In this document: one piece after another, positions 23,805-33,201 of the stretch
Layout: each line of letters starts with the position of its first letter
How positions within the stretch are numbered: position 1 is the first letter of the stretch
Origin: an uncultured Planktomarina sp.
GTDB taxonomy: Bacteria > Pseudomonadota > Alphaproteobacteria > Rhodobacterales > Rhodobacteraceae
Direction: 5' to 3'
Length of the DNA: 64,000 nucleotides
Assembly: GCA_943788425.1 (NCBI GenBank)
Contig: CALSQF010000006.1
Location: forward strand, 248,001-312,000
Notes under the pieces: generated by a model
Seen by the model: only the letters and a program-made list of their open reading frames with translations
Database searches by the model: none
Told to the model about the DNA's origin: nothing
Made by a program: the position numbers and the translations under genes

Positions 23805-25093
23805 GCCTGTCTTGGAGCCAAATTTTCCGCTTAGGATTGGTGCAAATGGCCCTGGGGTCCATCGTAGTTCTGACCACTTCCACACTCAATCGCTTAATGG
23901 TGGTTGAATTTTCGCTGCCAGCGCTGTTGCCGGGTGCTTTGGTCGGCTTGCATTATGGAATTCAATTGTCGCGCCCGCGTTGGGGATTCCGGTCGGATGT
24001 GGGCGGCAATCGGACTCGTTGGATTATTGGCGGAATGATGACCCTGGCGCTGGGCGGCGTTGGCGCCACTTATGCCGTGACCTTATTTGCTGTGCACTAT
24101 TGGCTCGCGCTTATCGCCTCGATTGTGTCCTATGGGCTGATCGGCATCGGTGTTGGAGCTTCGGGTACATCGCTATTGGCTCTTCTGGCCACTGCAACGG
24201 CTGCAGATCGACGCGCGGCTGCGGCGACGATCACTTGGCTGATGATGATTTTTGGCATAGCGCTTACGGCAGGTGTGGCGGGGCAGTTCTTGGATCCCTA
24301 TTCCCCTCAGCGGCTCATGACGGTCGTATCCGTGATCGCCCTACTGGCCATTTTGGTGACGGTTCTGGCCATTTGGAACATCGAGCGTGCGGTCAGTTCA
24401 CGAGCCTCAGAACCGAATAATACGTTTCAAGAAGCTTTGCGAGAGTTGTGGGCCGAATCCAAAACGCGGAATTTTACAATTTTCGTCTTTTTGTCTATGA
24501 ATGCGTATTTCATGCAGGAATTGATCCTTGAGCCTTACGCGGGATTGGTTTTTGGCTTCACACCGGGACAGTCAACATCTCTCAGTGGCGCGCAAAACGG
24601 TGGGGTCTTTGTTGGGATGCTCACCGTTGGCATCATGGCCACGGGTTTCAAAATTGGATCGCTGCGCAGATGGGTCATGAGTGGATGCTACGGGTCGGGC
24701 GCGGTTTTGCTGCTGATTTGTTTGTCAGGACTGATGTCGAAAGTGCTGAATTTTACGTATCTTGTGGTGGCCCTTGGGTTCTTTAACGGCATGTTCGCTG
24801 TATCGGCCATCAGTGCCATGATGGCACTTGCCTCCAGTTCAGAGGGCCGCGGTCAACGTGAGGGCACCCGCATGGGGCTGTGGGGTGCGGCGCAGGCTAT
24901 TGCCGCAGGTTTCGGCGGTCTTACGGGCGCAGTCTTGGTTGATATCACGCGCAGCTTTTTTGCGGATGGTCCCGCTTTTGGTGCGGTTTTCATCTTCGAA
25001 GCCGCTCTGTTTTTTGCCGCCGCCCTCATGGCGATGCGGGTTATTGAGCACAAAGGGCAGCCTTTGCCCCCCAATTTAGTCGCAGGAGAATAA
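23801..25093 (+). CDS. BCH2/PucC-family membrane transporter-like protein
   Basis: A 430-residue, 12-helix protein of the PucC/LhaA/BCH2 subfamily of the major facilitator superfamily, located between bchG and bchP as in Rhodobacter (orf428/bch2). Family motifs include TLNRLMVVEFSLPALLPG, LEPYAGLVFGFTPG and REGTRMGLWGAAQAIAAGFG. It is a likely pigment-delivery or LH assembly factor; substrate and exact role are unproven. It is clearly paralogous to lhaA at 12408-13835. ATGA overlap with bchG; bchP starts 2 bp after its stop. Confidence 0.9.
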   Translation: MSLSWSQIFRLGLVQMALGSIVVLTTSTLNRLMVVEFSLPALLPGALVGLHYGIQLSRPRWGFRSDVGGNRTRWIIGGMMTLALGGVGATYAVTLFAVHYWLALIASIVSYGLIGIGVGASGTSLLALLATATAADRRAAAATITWLMMIFGIALTAGVAGQFLDPYSPQRLMTVVSVIALLAILVTVLAIWNIERAVSSRASEPNNTFQEALRELWAESKTRNFTIFVFLSMNAYFMQELILEPYAGLVFGFTPGQSTSLSGAQNGGVFVGMLTVGIMATGFKIGSLRRWVMSGCYGSGAVLLLICLSGLMSKVLNFTYLVVALGFFNGMFAVSAISAMMALASSSEGRGQREGTRMGLWGAAQAIAAGFGGLTGAVLVDITRSFFADGPAFGAVFIFEAALFFAAALMAMRVIEHKGQPLPPNLVAGE

Positions 25094-25095
25094 CT

Positions 25096-26274
25096 ATGTT
25101 TGATGTTGTTGTGATCGGTGGAGGCCCGTCAGGGGCAACAGCGGCTGAAGATTTGGCGCGCTCAGGTCATAAGGTCGCTTTGTTGGATCGTGAAGGTCGC
25201 ATTAAGCCCTGTGGCGGCGCAATACCACCGCGCCTCATTGAGGACTTCTTAATTCCCAGCTCGCAAATTGTAGCGCGAATCAATACCGCACGGATGATCT
25301 CTCCAACGCAGCGCAGGGTCGATATTCCCATTGAGAATGGTTTTGTTGGCATGGTTGATCGCGAGCATTTTGACCCGTTTCTGCGCCACCGAGCGCAAGG
25401 GGCTGGGGCAATTTGGTTGACCGGCACCTTTTTGCGTATTGAGCGAAATGCGGACCATCCCTCTGTGATCTATCGCGATAAGGACAGTGGTGAGGAGCGG
25501 TCTTTGGCGTGCAAAATCATCATTGGTGCCGACGGCGCGCGCTCAAAAGTGGCCAAGTCAGAAGTCCCCAATGGTGATAAGATTCCCTATGTAATCGCCT
25601 ATCACGAAATCATCGAAGCCCCGCTTGAGGGCCTGACTTATAATCCGACAAGATGCGACGTTATCTATGACGGGGCTATATCCCCCGATTTCTACGGGTG
25701 GGTCTTTCCCCATGGAAAATCTGCCAGTGTTGGAATGGGCACCGGTATTGAGGGTGTGGATTTGAAACAGGCCACAGCGGAGCTGCGTGCTGCGCACGGA
25801 TTGAGCGATTGCAAGACGATCAGGCGTGAGGGAGCGCCCATTCCTTTGCGTCCTTTAGATCGTTGGGACAATGGCGCTGATGTGGTTTTGGCTGGGGATG
25901 CGGCCGGGGTGGTTGCGCCGTCTTCCGGTGAGGGCATCTATTACGCAATGGTTGGCGGTCGGGTGGCCGCTACGGCCGCCAGCGCCTTTTTGACCACCGG
26001 GCGGGCAAAAGATCTGCAATTGGCGCGCAAGCTGTTTATGCGCGAACATAAAAGCGTCTTCAAAGTCTTAGGCGCCATGCAAAATGCCTACTATCGCAGC
26101 GATGAGCGCCGTGAGCGTTTTGTGTCCCTGTGCCACGATATAGATGTGCAAAAACTGACATTTGAAGCCTATATGAACAAACGCTTGGTTGCGGCCCGAC
26201 CCATGGCGCATTTGAAGATTGGTTTGAAAAATTTGGCGCATTTGACCCGGCTTATTTCGGAAGATCGTGTCTGA
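25096..26274 (+). CDS. bchP: Geranylgeranyl reductase BchP
   Basis: A 392-residue FAD-dependent reductase that saturates three double bonds of the geranylgeranyl tail of bacteriochlorophyll to phytyl. The N-terminal dinucleotide motif is VVIGGGPSGATAAEDLARSG, with GDAAGVVAPSSGEGIYYAM as the second FAD motif. Length is normal. Its TGA overlaps the idi start by one base (TGATG). Confidence 0.96.
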   Translation: MFDVVVIGGGPSGATAAEDLARSGHKVALLDREGRIKPCGGAIPPRLIEDFLIPSSQIVARINTARMISPTQRRVDIPIENGFVGMVDREHFDPFLRHRAQGAGAIWLTGTFLRIERNADHPSVIYRDKDSGEERSLACKIIIGADGARSKVAKSEVPNGDKIPYVIAYHEIIEAPLEGLTYNPTRCDVIYDGAISPDFYGWVFPHGKSASVGMGTGIEGVDLKQATAELRAAHGLSDCKTIRREGAPIPLRPLDRWDNGADVVLAGDAAGVVAPSSGEGIYYAMVGGRVAATAASAFLTTGRAKDLQLARKLFMREHKSVFKVLGAMQNAYYRSDERRERFVSLCHDIDVQKLTFEAYMNKRLVAARPMAHLKIGLKNLAHLTRLISEDRV

Positions 26275-26792
26275 TGACGATCATGATCCCTGCATGGCAA
26301 GATGGTGCGCTGCAACCGGTTGAAAAATTGATGGCCCATAAAATGGGACTTAAACATCGGGCGGTGTCTATTTTTGTAATGGCAGAGGATCACATTTTGA
26401 TCCAGCAGCGGGCCTTAGGCAAATATCACACACCTGGTATGTGGGCGAATAGCTGTTGCACCCATCCACATTGGGAAGAAGATCCGCTGATCTGCGCGCG
26501 GCGGCGATTGAATGAGGAATTGGGCATTACAGGCCTTGATCTCGAGCCCCGTGGGGAGGTGGAATACCGTGCGGAGGTCGGGAATGGCTTGATTGAACAT
26601 GAAGTGGTGCAAGTCTATGTGGCCCAAGCCAATTTTTCACTGCCAATAGCACTCAACCCGAGTGAGGTTCAGGCGGTGAAATGGGTGACCCGCCAAGATT
26701 TGCGCCAAGAGCTGGATCGCAATCCGACCGCATTTACCCCATGGCTGCATATTTACATGACGCAACACAGTGATCTAATTTTTGATACATAG
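26274..26792 (+). CDS. idi: Isopentenyl-diphosphate delta-isomerase (type I)
   Basis: A 172-residue Nudix-fold enzyme that interconverts IPP and DMAPP for carotenoid and phytyl/geranylgeranyl synthesis. Active-site Cys and His lie in NSCCTHPHWEED, followed by the Nudix-like RRRLNEELGI; a catalytic Glu region is VEYRAEV. The position after bchP is the common PGC position. It converges with dxs, only 18 bp apart, so both isoprenoid supply genes meet here. Confidence 0.95.
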   Translation: MTIMIPAWQDGALQPVEKLMAHKMGLKHRAVSIFVMAEDHILIQQRALGKYHTPGMWANSCCTHPHWEEDPLICARRRLNEELGITGLDLEPRGEVEYRAEVGNGLIEHEVVQVYVAQANFSLPIALNPSEVQAVKWVTRQDLRQELDRNPTAFTPWLHIYMTQHSDLIFDT

Positions 26793-26810
26793 GCCTACAG
26801 CCCTTCATAA

Positions 26811-28703
26811 TCAGACTGAGATAGGCGTGCGTCTGAGGGCCTGTAAGGCCGTGGCTGCGATATCTGTCGCGGTTAATCCTGCATCCGCATACATCGCATC
26901 TGGAGCGGCCTGATCAATAAACCGATCTGGCAATGTCATGCTGCGCACGGCCAATGGCCCGTCGAGCAGGCCGGTATCGGCTAGATAGTGCAGCACCATG
27001 GCCCCAAAACCGCCCTGCGCGCCCTGTTCAATGGTGATGAGCACCTTATGGGTTTTGGCCAATTTGGAAATCAGCGCGTGATCTAAGGGTTTTGCGAACC
27101 TCGCATCCGCTACTGTCGCATTGATGCCCTGTGCCGAGATTAGGTCTGCTGCTTTCAGTGCCTCAGCCAGATGCCCGCCGAAGGACAGTAAAGCGATATC
27201 TGCACCCGGGCGAACAATGCGTCCTCTACCAATTTGCAGCAGTTCACCTTTTTCTGGAATGCTGACGCCCGTGCCTGTGCCGCGGGGGTAGCGAAAGGCG
27301 ATGGGACCCGTGTCATGGGCGGCGGCGGTTGTAATCATATGCACCAGCTCCGCCTCATCAGCTGCTGCCATAACCACCATATTAGGCAAGGCCGTCAAAA
27401 AGCCGATATCAAAGGCGCCGGCATGAGTCGCCCCATCCGCACCGACCAATCCTGCTCGGTCTATGGCAAAGCGCACGGGTAAATTTTGGAGCGCGACGTC
27501 ATGGACAATTTGATCATAGCCGCGCTGCAAAAAGGTTGAATAGATTGCGCAAAAGGGTTTGAGGCCACTGGCAGCCAAACCAGCAGCGAAGGTGACACCA
27601 TGTTGCTCGGCAATCCCCACATCAAACATGCGGTCTGCAAAATGCTGGGCAAAAATATCGAGGCCCGTACCGGAGGGCATTGCTGCCGTGATGCCAACAA
27701 TTTTGGAGTCTTTTTGTGCCAATTTAGTCAGAGTTTGACCGAAGACAGTGGTATAGCTGGGGGCATTGGCACCTGATTTCATTTGTGCGCCGCTGGCAAC
27801 GTCAAACTTTGCCACCCCGTGATATTTATCAGCAGAGGTTTCTGCTGGCGCATAACCCTTGCCCTTCACTGTACAGCAATGAATCAAAACTGGACCTTTG
27901 GCGCGGGTTCTTGCAGCTCGCAAAACGGATAGAAGTTGACTCATATCATGGCCATCAATGGGGCCGATGTATTCAAAACCTAGTTTCTCAAATATTGTGC
28001 CCTGTGATGCGGCTGCACCAGTCACCAATTGGCGGGCGCGACGTGCGTGATCACGCATAGGGCCCGGCAGAACGGTTTCGATGTCCTGGCCAAAGGCATT
28101 GAGCTGCGCGAGCGCAGTGTCCGCCAGTCCCGACATATACTTTGACATAGCCCCTACCGGAGGCGCGATGCTCATTTCATTATCATTGAGGATAACAAAC
28201 ATCCGCCGGCCTTCAGCCCCGGCGTTATTGAGCGCTTCATAGGCCATGCCAGCGCTGATCGACCCATCGCCAATGACGGCGATGGCGTCGCCGGTATCTT
28301 GTCCAAGATCACGGGCTACGGTGAAGCCGTGAGCGGCAGAGATGGAGGTCGAGGAATGGGCGGCGCCAAAGGGATCATAGGGCGACTCGCTCCGTTTGGT
28401 GAAGCCTGATAGCCCACCTTCTTGGCGCAGAGTTTTCATGCCTGCGCGGCGGCCTGTTAAAACTTTATGGGGATAGCATTGATGTCCCACGTCCCAGATC
28501 AACTTGTCCTGTGGGGTGTCGAATACGGCATGCAGCGCCACGGTCAGCTCGACCACGCCGAGCGACGACCCCAGATGTCCGCCAGTGCGTGATACGGCTT
28601 CGATCACATCAACTCTCAATTCATCTGCCAGCTGTGCCAGTTGTTGGTCGCTCAGGGTCTTGAGATCTGAGGGCGTTGTTATCTCGTCAAGCAAAGAGGG
28701 CAT
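26811..28703 (-). CDS. dxs: 1-deoxy-D-xylulose-5-phosphate synthase Dxs
   Basis: A 630-residue thiamine-diphosphate enzyme, first step of the MEP isoprenoid pathway (pyruvate plus glyceraldehyde 3-phosphate). The ThDP motif is [18 protein letters not shown] and the catalytic Glu is in [14 protein letters not shown]. It lies downstream of pufX in the same direction, separated by a 185 bp hairpin-rich region, so low read-through from puf could feed it. This puf-dxs linkage is known in Rhodobacter. Confidence 0.97.
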   Translation of the reverse strand: MPSLLDEITTPSDLKTLSDQQLAQLADELRVDVIEAVSRTGGHLGSSLGVVELTVALHAVFDTPQDKLIWDVGHQCYPHKVLTGRRAGMKTLRQEGGLSGFTKRSESPYDPFGAAHSSTSISAAHGFTVARDLGQDTGDAIAVIGDGSISAGMAYEALNNAGAEGRRMFVILNDNEMSIAPPVGAMSKYMSGLADTALAQLNAFGQDIETVLPGPMRDHARRARQLVTGAAASQGTIFEKLGFEYIGPIDGHDMSQLLSVLRAARTRAKGPVLIHCCTVKGKGYAPAETSADKYHGVAKFDVASGAQMKSGANAPSYTTVFGQTLTKLAQKDSKIVGITAAMPSGTGLDIFAQHFADRMFDVGIAEQHGVTFAAGLAASGLKPFCAIYSTFLQRGYDQIVHDVALQNLPVRFAIDRAGLVGADGATHAGAFDIGFLTALPNMVVMAAADEAELVHMITTAAAHDTGPIAFRYPRGTGTGVSIPEKGELLQIGRGRIVRPGADIALLSFGGHLAEALKAADLISAQGINATVADARFAKPLDHALISKLAKTHKVLITIEQGAQGGFGAMVLHYLADTGLLDGPLAVRSMTLPDRFIDQAAPDAMYADAGLTATDIAATALQALRRTPISV

Positions 28704-28730
28704 GGTTGATCCTTATCTTGGCGTGTTGGC

Positions 28731-28792
28731 CCTGTTGGCCAGGTGCAGGCGACTCTGAGTTCAGAAGTCACCTGCCCCCTGTAGCCAACAGG
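28731..28792 (-). terminator. Nested hairpin between pufX and dxs
   Basis: Outer stem CCTGTTGGC (28731-28739) pairs with GCCAACAGG (28784-28792). Nested inside, GCAGG-C-GACT (28745-28754) pairs with AGTC-A-CCTGC (28766-28775). There is no U-tract, so it is probably a processing or partial termination structure ahead of dxs. Confidence 0.55.
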
Positions 28793-28821
28793 AAATATCA
28801 GGATGCTGCATCCCGATGCTT

Positions 28822-28849
28822 CCAGATATTCAGGGACTGAGATATCTGG
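28822..28849 (-). terminator. Weak hairpin between pufX and dxs
   Basis: An 8 bp inverted repeat, CCAGATAT and ATATCTGG, with a 12-base loop, located between the two stronger stems. AT-rich and of uncertain function; it may belong to the same puf 3' structure. Confidence 0.4.
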
Positions 28850-28858
28850 AATTCGGAT

Positions 28859-28882
28859 CCCCAAGCGCCGGAGCGCTTGGGG
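28859..28882 (-). terminator. Strong hairpin at the 3' end of the puf operon
   Basis: A perfect 10 bp stem, CCCCAAGCGC and GCGCTTGGGG, with a 4-base loop, 6 bp downstream of the pufX stop. GC-rich with no following T-run on the minus strand. Rhodobacter puf transcripts also end in tandem hairpins that protect the 3' end, so a protective or partly terminating role is likely. Confidence 0.75.
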
Positions 28883-28888
28883 AAATTC

Positions 28889-29128
28889 TTATACTTGTTT
28901 GGTGTGGATATACGGCTGTTGCAAAAATGCCTGGCCAGGATCGGGCGTGTCGCGCGATTCTTCTGGCAAGGCTTGGCCGATCCAATACAGCACCATAAGT
29001 CCAAACCAGAGCACCAGACAAAACACAGCTGCGTATCCTGCGCCTTTCAACATCAGCATCAGCACATCTGCGCGCAGCCGAAATTTTGTGTCACTCCCAG
29101 TTCCGAGATAGTCTTGATGATCACTCAT
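28889..29128 (-). CDS. pufX: PufX-like RC-LH1 core polypeptide
   Basis: A 79-residue single-helix protein directly after pufM, where Rhodobacter has pufX. The transmembrane part (about residues 23-50) has LMLMLKGAGYAAVFCLVLWF with the Gly-rich KGAG motif, followed by a helix exit with Leu-Pro-Glu (IGQALPEES) and Pro-rich residues, as in PufX of Rhodobacter. PufX opens the LH1 ring for quinone exchange and organises RC-LH1. Overall identity is expected to be low, as is usual for PufX, so the call rests on position, topology and these motifs. The ribosome site AGGGGA precedes the ATG. It is not the tetrahaem cytochrome PufC: there is no CXXCH. Confidence 0.8.
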   Translation of the reverse strand: MSDHQDYLGTGSDTKFRLRADVLMLMLKGAGYAAVFCLVLWFGLMVLYWIGQALPEESRDTPDPGQAFLQQPYIHTKQV

Positions 29129-29152
29129 AATCCGTTTCCCCTATGCTTAAGA

Positions 29153-30076
29153 TCAATCCAGCGGCGCATAGCCGTGGTCTTGTGCCCAGACATACCAATT
29201 GTCGACCACGGTACCTGTGAGCAAAATACCAATACCGCCTGTTAAAGTTGTCAGGACTGCAAACCACCACGCCCAGCGGTGAATACCTTCCATGGTCGCG
29301 TTGAAGCCCATGGTCCAGCGCCAGAAGAGCGCCGCGCGTTCTGAGGCAGTACCCCGATCCACGATTTGTTCAATTTCCCGCTCGCCGCCGTAACGTGATA
29401 CGGCCAAGATTGTGGCGCCATGCATGGCGAACAATAGGGCAGAGCCGTATAGAAAGGCGATCGAGAGTGCGTGGAATGGGTTATAGAACAGGTTGCCATA
29501 GGTCAGTGAAAATAGGTTTGTCCAATCGAGATGTGAGAAGATCCCATAAGGCACCGCTTCTGACCAAGAACCCATCATAAGCGGGCGGATCAGACCTAGA
29601 ACCAAAAACAGCCAGATGGCAGAGGCAAAGGCCCAGCTGACATGTTTCCCAAGGCCCAGCTCTTCGGCGCGCAGATAGGTGCGGATCCACCAAGAGATGA
29701 CTGAGACCAGCAAGAAGAAGGAGGAAATTAACCACCAGCCACCTTCATTCAAAGGCGCCATGCCAAGACCATATTCTTCTGAAGGTGGTTCAAGTGAGAA
29801 CCAGAACAGATCGCGAATGAAGACAGCCGGAGAATAATCCGCTTGTGCCCAGAAATTCAGGCCAACAATAAAGAACCAAAGCAGACCGGTCGCCAGTGAT
29901 ACCACGCCGAACATGCCCAGATGCAGTGGACCCAATTGCGCATTGCCCAAAATGCCAGCTAATTTCGAAAAACTAGCCTTTTTTGTTCGTTCACGAGCGA
30001 TGTCTCCTGTAGGGTCCATGCCCATTTCGGGAGGACCTTGCACTTGAACCTGTGTGAAAATATTTTGATATTCCAT
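29153..30076 (-). CDS. pufM: Photosynthetic reaction centre M subunit PufM
   Basis: A 307-residue, five-helix RC subunit. Ligand-bearing stretches are seen: [20 protein letters not shown] (special-pair His), [22 protein letters not shown] (iron His), and [20 protein letters not shown] (C-terminal helix His). Length equals that of Rhodobacter. It follows pufL after 13 bp and precedes pufX after 24 bp. Confidence 0.98.
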   Translation of the reverse strand: MEYQNIFTQVQVQGPPEMGMDPTGDIARERTKKASFSKLAGILGNAQLGPLHLGMFGVVSLATGLLWFFIVGLNFWAQADYSPAVFIRDLFWFSLEPPSEEYGLGMAPLNEGGWWLISSFFLLVSVISWWIRTYLRAEELGLGKHVSWAFASAIWLFLVLGLIRPLMMGSWSEAVPYGIFSHLDWTNLFSLTYGNLFYNPFHALSIAFLYGSALLFAMHGATILAVSRYGGEREIEQIVDRGTASERAALFWRWTMGFNATMEGIHRWAWWFAVLTTLTGGIGILLTGTVVDNWYVWAQDHGYAPLD

Positions 30077-30089
30077 GTTTCAGTCCCCC

Positions 30090-30920
30090 TTAAAGATCCG
30101 CCCACCAGGGCAATTCAGCGTACCAATCCCACCATGAGCTCCAGCTATCAAACCAAATCGTGCCGGAAATTACGATGCAGATTGCGCTCCAAATAACAGC
30201 ACTGAGTGCCAGCAAAAGACCAAGGCGGTGAATGCCTAAGGGCCCAATGGAGTAGCCAATTAAATCGCGGAAGTAGGTGTCTTCGTGATCAGGCGTGCCA
30301 ATTGTTTTGCCCTTGCCAGGGTTTACAGCCGATAGGACTAGCGAGCCATGCAGTGCCAAAGCAAAGCAGGTGGTGAAAAAGAAGGTGATCGCAATCATGT
30401 GCGCGGGGTTATAGTGGAAGTTGCCATAGGCGTATCCTACGTTATTAACCCAATCGAGATGGCTAAAGATGCCATAGGGAAATCCATGGCCCCAAGCGCC
30501 CAAGAGCACAGGCCGAATGATCACCAGAGTAACATAGGCAAGGATGGCAACACCAAAGGCGAAAGGCACATGCAAGCCCATGCCTAGTTTGCGGCAGATT
30601 TCTACTTCTCGCATCATCCAGCTCAGAAAAGCAAATGTCGCGCAGATGGTGATTGCTTGCCAAAGGCCGCCTTCTGCCAAAGGTGCGACGCCCAGGCCAA
30701 CTTCAATGGCGGGTGGATTGACTGAAATCAACCAAGGATTCCATGTGTCTCCCAAAGCGGCACTATAAAATATCAACAATGTGCCAAGCGCGGCGAAAAA
30801 GATCGTCGTGACACCGAAAAAGCCGACATAGAAGGGACCAATCCAGAAATCGAACAGATCACCCCCAACCAGCGTTCCACCTCGAACGCGGTATTTTCTT
30901 TCGAAGCTGAGCAATGCCAT
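30090..30920 (-). CDS. pufL: Photosynthetic reaction centre L subunit PufL
   Basis: A 276-residue five-helix RC subunit binding bacteriochlorophylls and QB. Special-pair and iron His residues lie in [20 protein letters not shown] and [13 protein letters not shown]. The QB proton-path Glu-Asp (equivalent to L212/L213) is in [16 protein letters not shown], followed by the iron-ligand His in GIHRLG. Its mRNA start is separated from pufA by a hairpin. A GGGAG-type ribosome site precedes the ATG. Confidence 0.98.
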   Translation of the reverse strand: MALLSFERKYRVRGGTLVGGDLFDFWIGPFYVGFFGVTTIFFAALGTLLIFYSAALGDTWNPWLISVNPPAIEVGLGVAPLAEGGLWQAITICATFAFLSWMMREVEICRKLGMGLHVPFAFGVAILAYVTLVIIRPVLLGAWGHGFPYGIFSHLDWVNNVGYAYGNFHYNPAHMIAITFFFTTCFALALHGSLVLSAVNPGKGKTIGTPDHEDTYFRDLIGYSIGPLGIHRLGLLLALSAVIWSAICIVISGTIWFDSWSSWWDWYAELPWWADL

Positions 30921-30987
30921 CTTCTTTCTCCCTCTTAAACATTTGGGCTGCCTTAGATGCGCAGCTATGTTTCAATCTCATCTGTTT

Positions 30988-31022
30988 GCTTTGGCCGGAG
31001 GGATAAACACGCCGCCCAAAGC
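30988..31022 (-). terminator. pufA-pufL intercistronic hairpin
   Basis: GCTTTGG (30988-30994) pairs with CCAAAGC (31016-31022), and after one mismatch CGG pairs with CCG, giving a stem of about 10 bp plus loop. It lies between pufA and pufL. In Rhodobacter an equivalent hairpin blocks 3' decay and makes pufBA mRNA far more abundant than pufLM, which sets the LH1 to RC ratio. No T-tract is present. Confidence 0.75.
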
Positions 31023-31040
31023 GTTATTTTGAACAGCCCG

Positions 31041-31193
31041 TTAGCCGCCAAAAGCGAGGCTAAACCAGTTGGTTGCATCGTTGCTAAGCAGAACGAGGTG
31101 AATCATTGCTGCGAGCAAGAAAAGGAAAACACCCTGAGCCACGAAGACGCGACGCGGGTCGAATATCAGCCAGATTTTGTAAAACTGTGCCAT
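31041..31193 (-). CDS. pufA: Light-harvesting 1 alpha polypeptide PufA
   Basis: A 50-residue LH1 alpha chain translated from the minus strand: [20 protein letters not shown] at the start, then one membrane helix with the bacteriochlorophyll-ligating His in [10 protein letters not shown], ending FSLAFGG. The W-x-x-x-DPRR motif at the membrane edge is characteristic. It follows pufB after 16 bp. It was identified by reading the strand directly because of its small size. Confidence 0.97.
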   Translation of the reverse strand: MAQFYKIWLIFDPRRVFVAQGVFLFLLAAMIHLVLLSNDATNWFSLAFGG

Positions 31194-31209
31194 GTTCTAT
31201 ACTCTCCCT

Positions 31210-31365
31210 TTACCAAGCAAACCAAGGCAGTTTTATGTACGTCAGCACGTGAGCTACGATAGCAACGGTCGCGAAGATCGTTAATCCGCTCATATAAACT
31301 GAGTGCAATTCCTGCGCTTGTTCATCTGTAAGACCTGTGAAACTTAGGTCATTTTTATCAGCCAT
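31210..31365 (-). CDS. pufB: Light-harvesting 1 beta polypeptide PufB
   Basis: A 51-residue LH1 beta chain on the minus strand: [20 protein letters not shown], then [20 protein letters not shown] with the His ligands, ending in the conserved LPWFAW. It is the first antenna gene after pufQ and is preceded by an AGGAGAAG ribosome site. LH1 alpha and beta rings surround the RC. Confidence 0.97.
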   Translation of the reverse strand: MADKNDLSFTGLTDEQAQELHSVYMSGLTIFATVAIVAHVLTYIKLPWFAW

Positions 31366-31392
31366 TTTCTTCTCCTGAAAATATGTACTGAC

Positions 31393-31411
31393 GCTGCAAG
31401 GCCCCTGCAGC
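31393..31411 (-). terminator. Short hairpin between pufQ and pufB
   Basis: A 6 bp stem, GCTGCA and TGCAGC, with a 7-base loop, about 28 bp upstream of the pufB start. It could mark a 5' processing site that separates stable pufBA mRNA from the pufQ and bch upstream part. No promoter is confidently read in the 145 bp pufB-pufQ interval. Confidence 0.4.
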
Positions 31412-31510
31412 CGGGTTACAACAAGGGCACACCCCCTGCCTTAATTCCACTGCCCCATGCGGAAGAGCGGATCTTTGACCCCGGGCCGTTGGGCGCGGAG
31501 AATCTCTTAC

Positions 31511-31744
31511 CTACGTTTGGAAAATACGTGGTGTGATGGTGCGCGCTTCGCTGATCGCGCTTTGAACCGGACCCAGCGTGGGCAGCGTCATGTGCCGGAT
31601 CAGGCGATAGGCCCAAATCACGGTGCAAAACGGCAAAGCGGCCAAAAAAATCAACGCAAGATAGACGCGGTATTCATTTTTTGAGTGCCGAAGACGTCTG
31701 GATTGCTTTGACAGTCCAGACATTTCATTTGCAAAGTCAGTCAT
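31511..31744 (-). CDS. pufQ: PufQ, bacteriochlorophyll synthesis-associated protein
   Basis: A 77-residue protein with one membrane helix (about residues 28-48) in the typical PufQ stretch [20 protein letters not shown]. PufQ influences bacteriochlorophyll formation in Rhodobacter and has been proposed to carry intermediates or bind haem-synthesis enzymes. Its ATG overlaps the bchZ TGA (ATGA), so the bchCXYZ and puf genes form one superoperon. Confidence 0.93.
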   Translation of the reverse strand: MTDFANEMSGLSKQSRRLRHSKNEYRVYLALIFLAALPFCTVIWAYRLIRHMTLPTLGPVQSAISEARTITPRIFQT

Positions 31745-33201
31745 GATATTCCTCCTGAAATTGGCTGAAGGCTTTTTACGGTCTCCAGTAAAACCCGCTC
31801 TTCACCATTTTCGAGGGCGCTCTTTTCGGCAGCATCTCGCAGAGTTTTGGCGGCGGAAATTCTTGTAAGTATTGGGTGTGAGGCAACAATCGCGTCCAAG
31901 GCCGACTGCGCATCCGCATCCCATGGGAAATCGCGGCGCAGCGTGGTGGGTGTGGCCGGCGTGGCATCCATTTCTGTGCCCAGAGGCAGGATGTGAAACA
32001 AGGCATCAAACAGGCTGTTGCAAACTTCCTGCAACAGATAGGTCGCACCGGCATAACCCATAAAAGGTGTGCCAGTTGCCCGGCGAATGGCCGCGCCTGG
32101 AAAAGAGGCGGGAATGAACGAAGGCGCAGGACCAAAGCCGGCCTTCATTTCGGCCAGATACATTTTCTCATTGATCGAGCCCAAAACCAGCAGGGGTTTT
32201 TTCTCATGCATAAGGGCGCGCACTGAGTCATTATCTGTCTTCTGGCCGCGCTGTCGCGAGACGGCAAAGGCGCAGGGCAAGCCAAGATCGGTTTCAAGAT
32301 AGTTTTGAATGCCGCGTGTATAGGTGTCATTGGCCACAATGGCGAAAGAGGCGGTGGCGAAAAAGTCCTGTGTCACCGAGCGCCATAGGTCCCAAACTGG
32401 CTTGATGGTGGAATGCTTTTCCTGCTCTATAAAGGGTTCCGGATCCAGCTCCAGAAGTTCCCCCAAGCTGCGCAGAAATTTCGTGGTAGACTCAATTCCG
32501 ATAGGGGCTTGAAGATAGGGTTTGTTGAGCACCTCACAAAGCCCTCGGCCAAATTCCCTGTACATGCAAATATTTACATCGGCATTTACCAGACCGCGCA
32601 TTTCGGCGATATGTGCACCAAGTGGCATTACCATATTGATCTCTGCACCAATTCCTTCGACCAAGCGCCTTATCTCAGCAAGATCTGATGGCATATTAAA
32701 TGCACCATACATGGGCCCTAAGATATTGACCCTTGGCGCCGCACCTTCCTCGCGCTTTTTCTCGGGTGGCATTCGGCCTTTTGTCATACCAAATTCGCTA
32801 AAAATCCATGTCATCGCACGATCGGCTGTTTGCCATTGATCTTCATCAATCGTGCGGGGAAGGAACCTTTGAATATTGGTGCCTTGCGGTGTGACTCCGC
32901 CGCCAATCATCTCCGAAATTGAGCCGGTGACCACCACTGCAGGTAAGGCTGGATCCAGCACATCCCAAGCGCGCTTCATGGAGTCTTCGGTCCCTGACCC
33001 CATTTCTTCCTCGCCCAATCCAGTGACGACGATGGGCAATTCATGTGGGGGCAGTCCGTCAGTGTAATGAAGAACTGAGGTGACAGGTAGGTTTTCACAA
33101 CCGACCGGGCCATCGATGATGACTTGCAAGCCTTTGGTGGCGCAGAACGCATAAACAGCGCCCCAATAGCCTCCTGCACGGTCATGATCTTGCACCAGCA
33201 T
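31741..33201 (-). CDS. bchZ: Chlorophyllide a reductase subunit BchZ
   Basis: The 486-residue Z subunit of the nitrogenase-like chlorophyllide a reductase (BchX2-(BchYZ)2), which reduces ring B to make bacteriochlorin. It starts [19 protein letters not shown], with the cluster Cys in [20 protein letters not shown] 33201 overlaps the bchY stop by one base (TAATG), and its stop overlaps pufQ. Confidence 0.97.
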   Translation of the reverse strand: MLVQDHDRAGGYWGAVYAFCATKGLQVIIDGPVGCENLPVTSVLHYTDGLPPHELPIVVTGLGEEEMGSGTEDSMKRAWDVLDPALPAVVVTGSISEMIGGGVTPQGTNIQRFLPRTIDEDQWQTADRAMTWIFSEFGMTKGRMPPEKKREEGAAPRVNILGPMYGAFNMPSDLAEIRRLVEGIGAEINMVMPLGAHIAEMRGLVNADVNICMYREFGRGLCEVLNKPYLQAPIGIESTTKFLRSLGELLELDPEPFIEQEKHSTIKPVWDLWRSVTQDFFATASFAIVANDTYTRGIQNYLETDLGLPCAFAVSRQRGQKTDNDSVRALMHEKKPLLVLGSINEKMYLAEMKAGFGPAPSFIPASFPGAAIRRATGTPFMGYAGATYLLQEVCNSLFDALFHILPLGTEMDATPATPTTLRRDFPWDADAQSALDAIVASHPILTRISAAKTLRDAAEKSALENGEERVLLETVKSLQPISGGIS

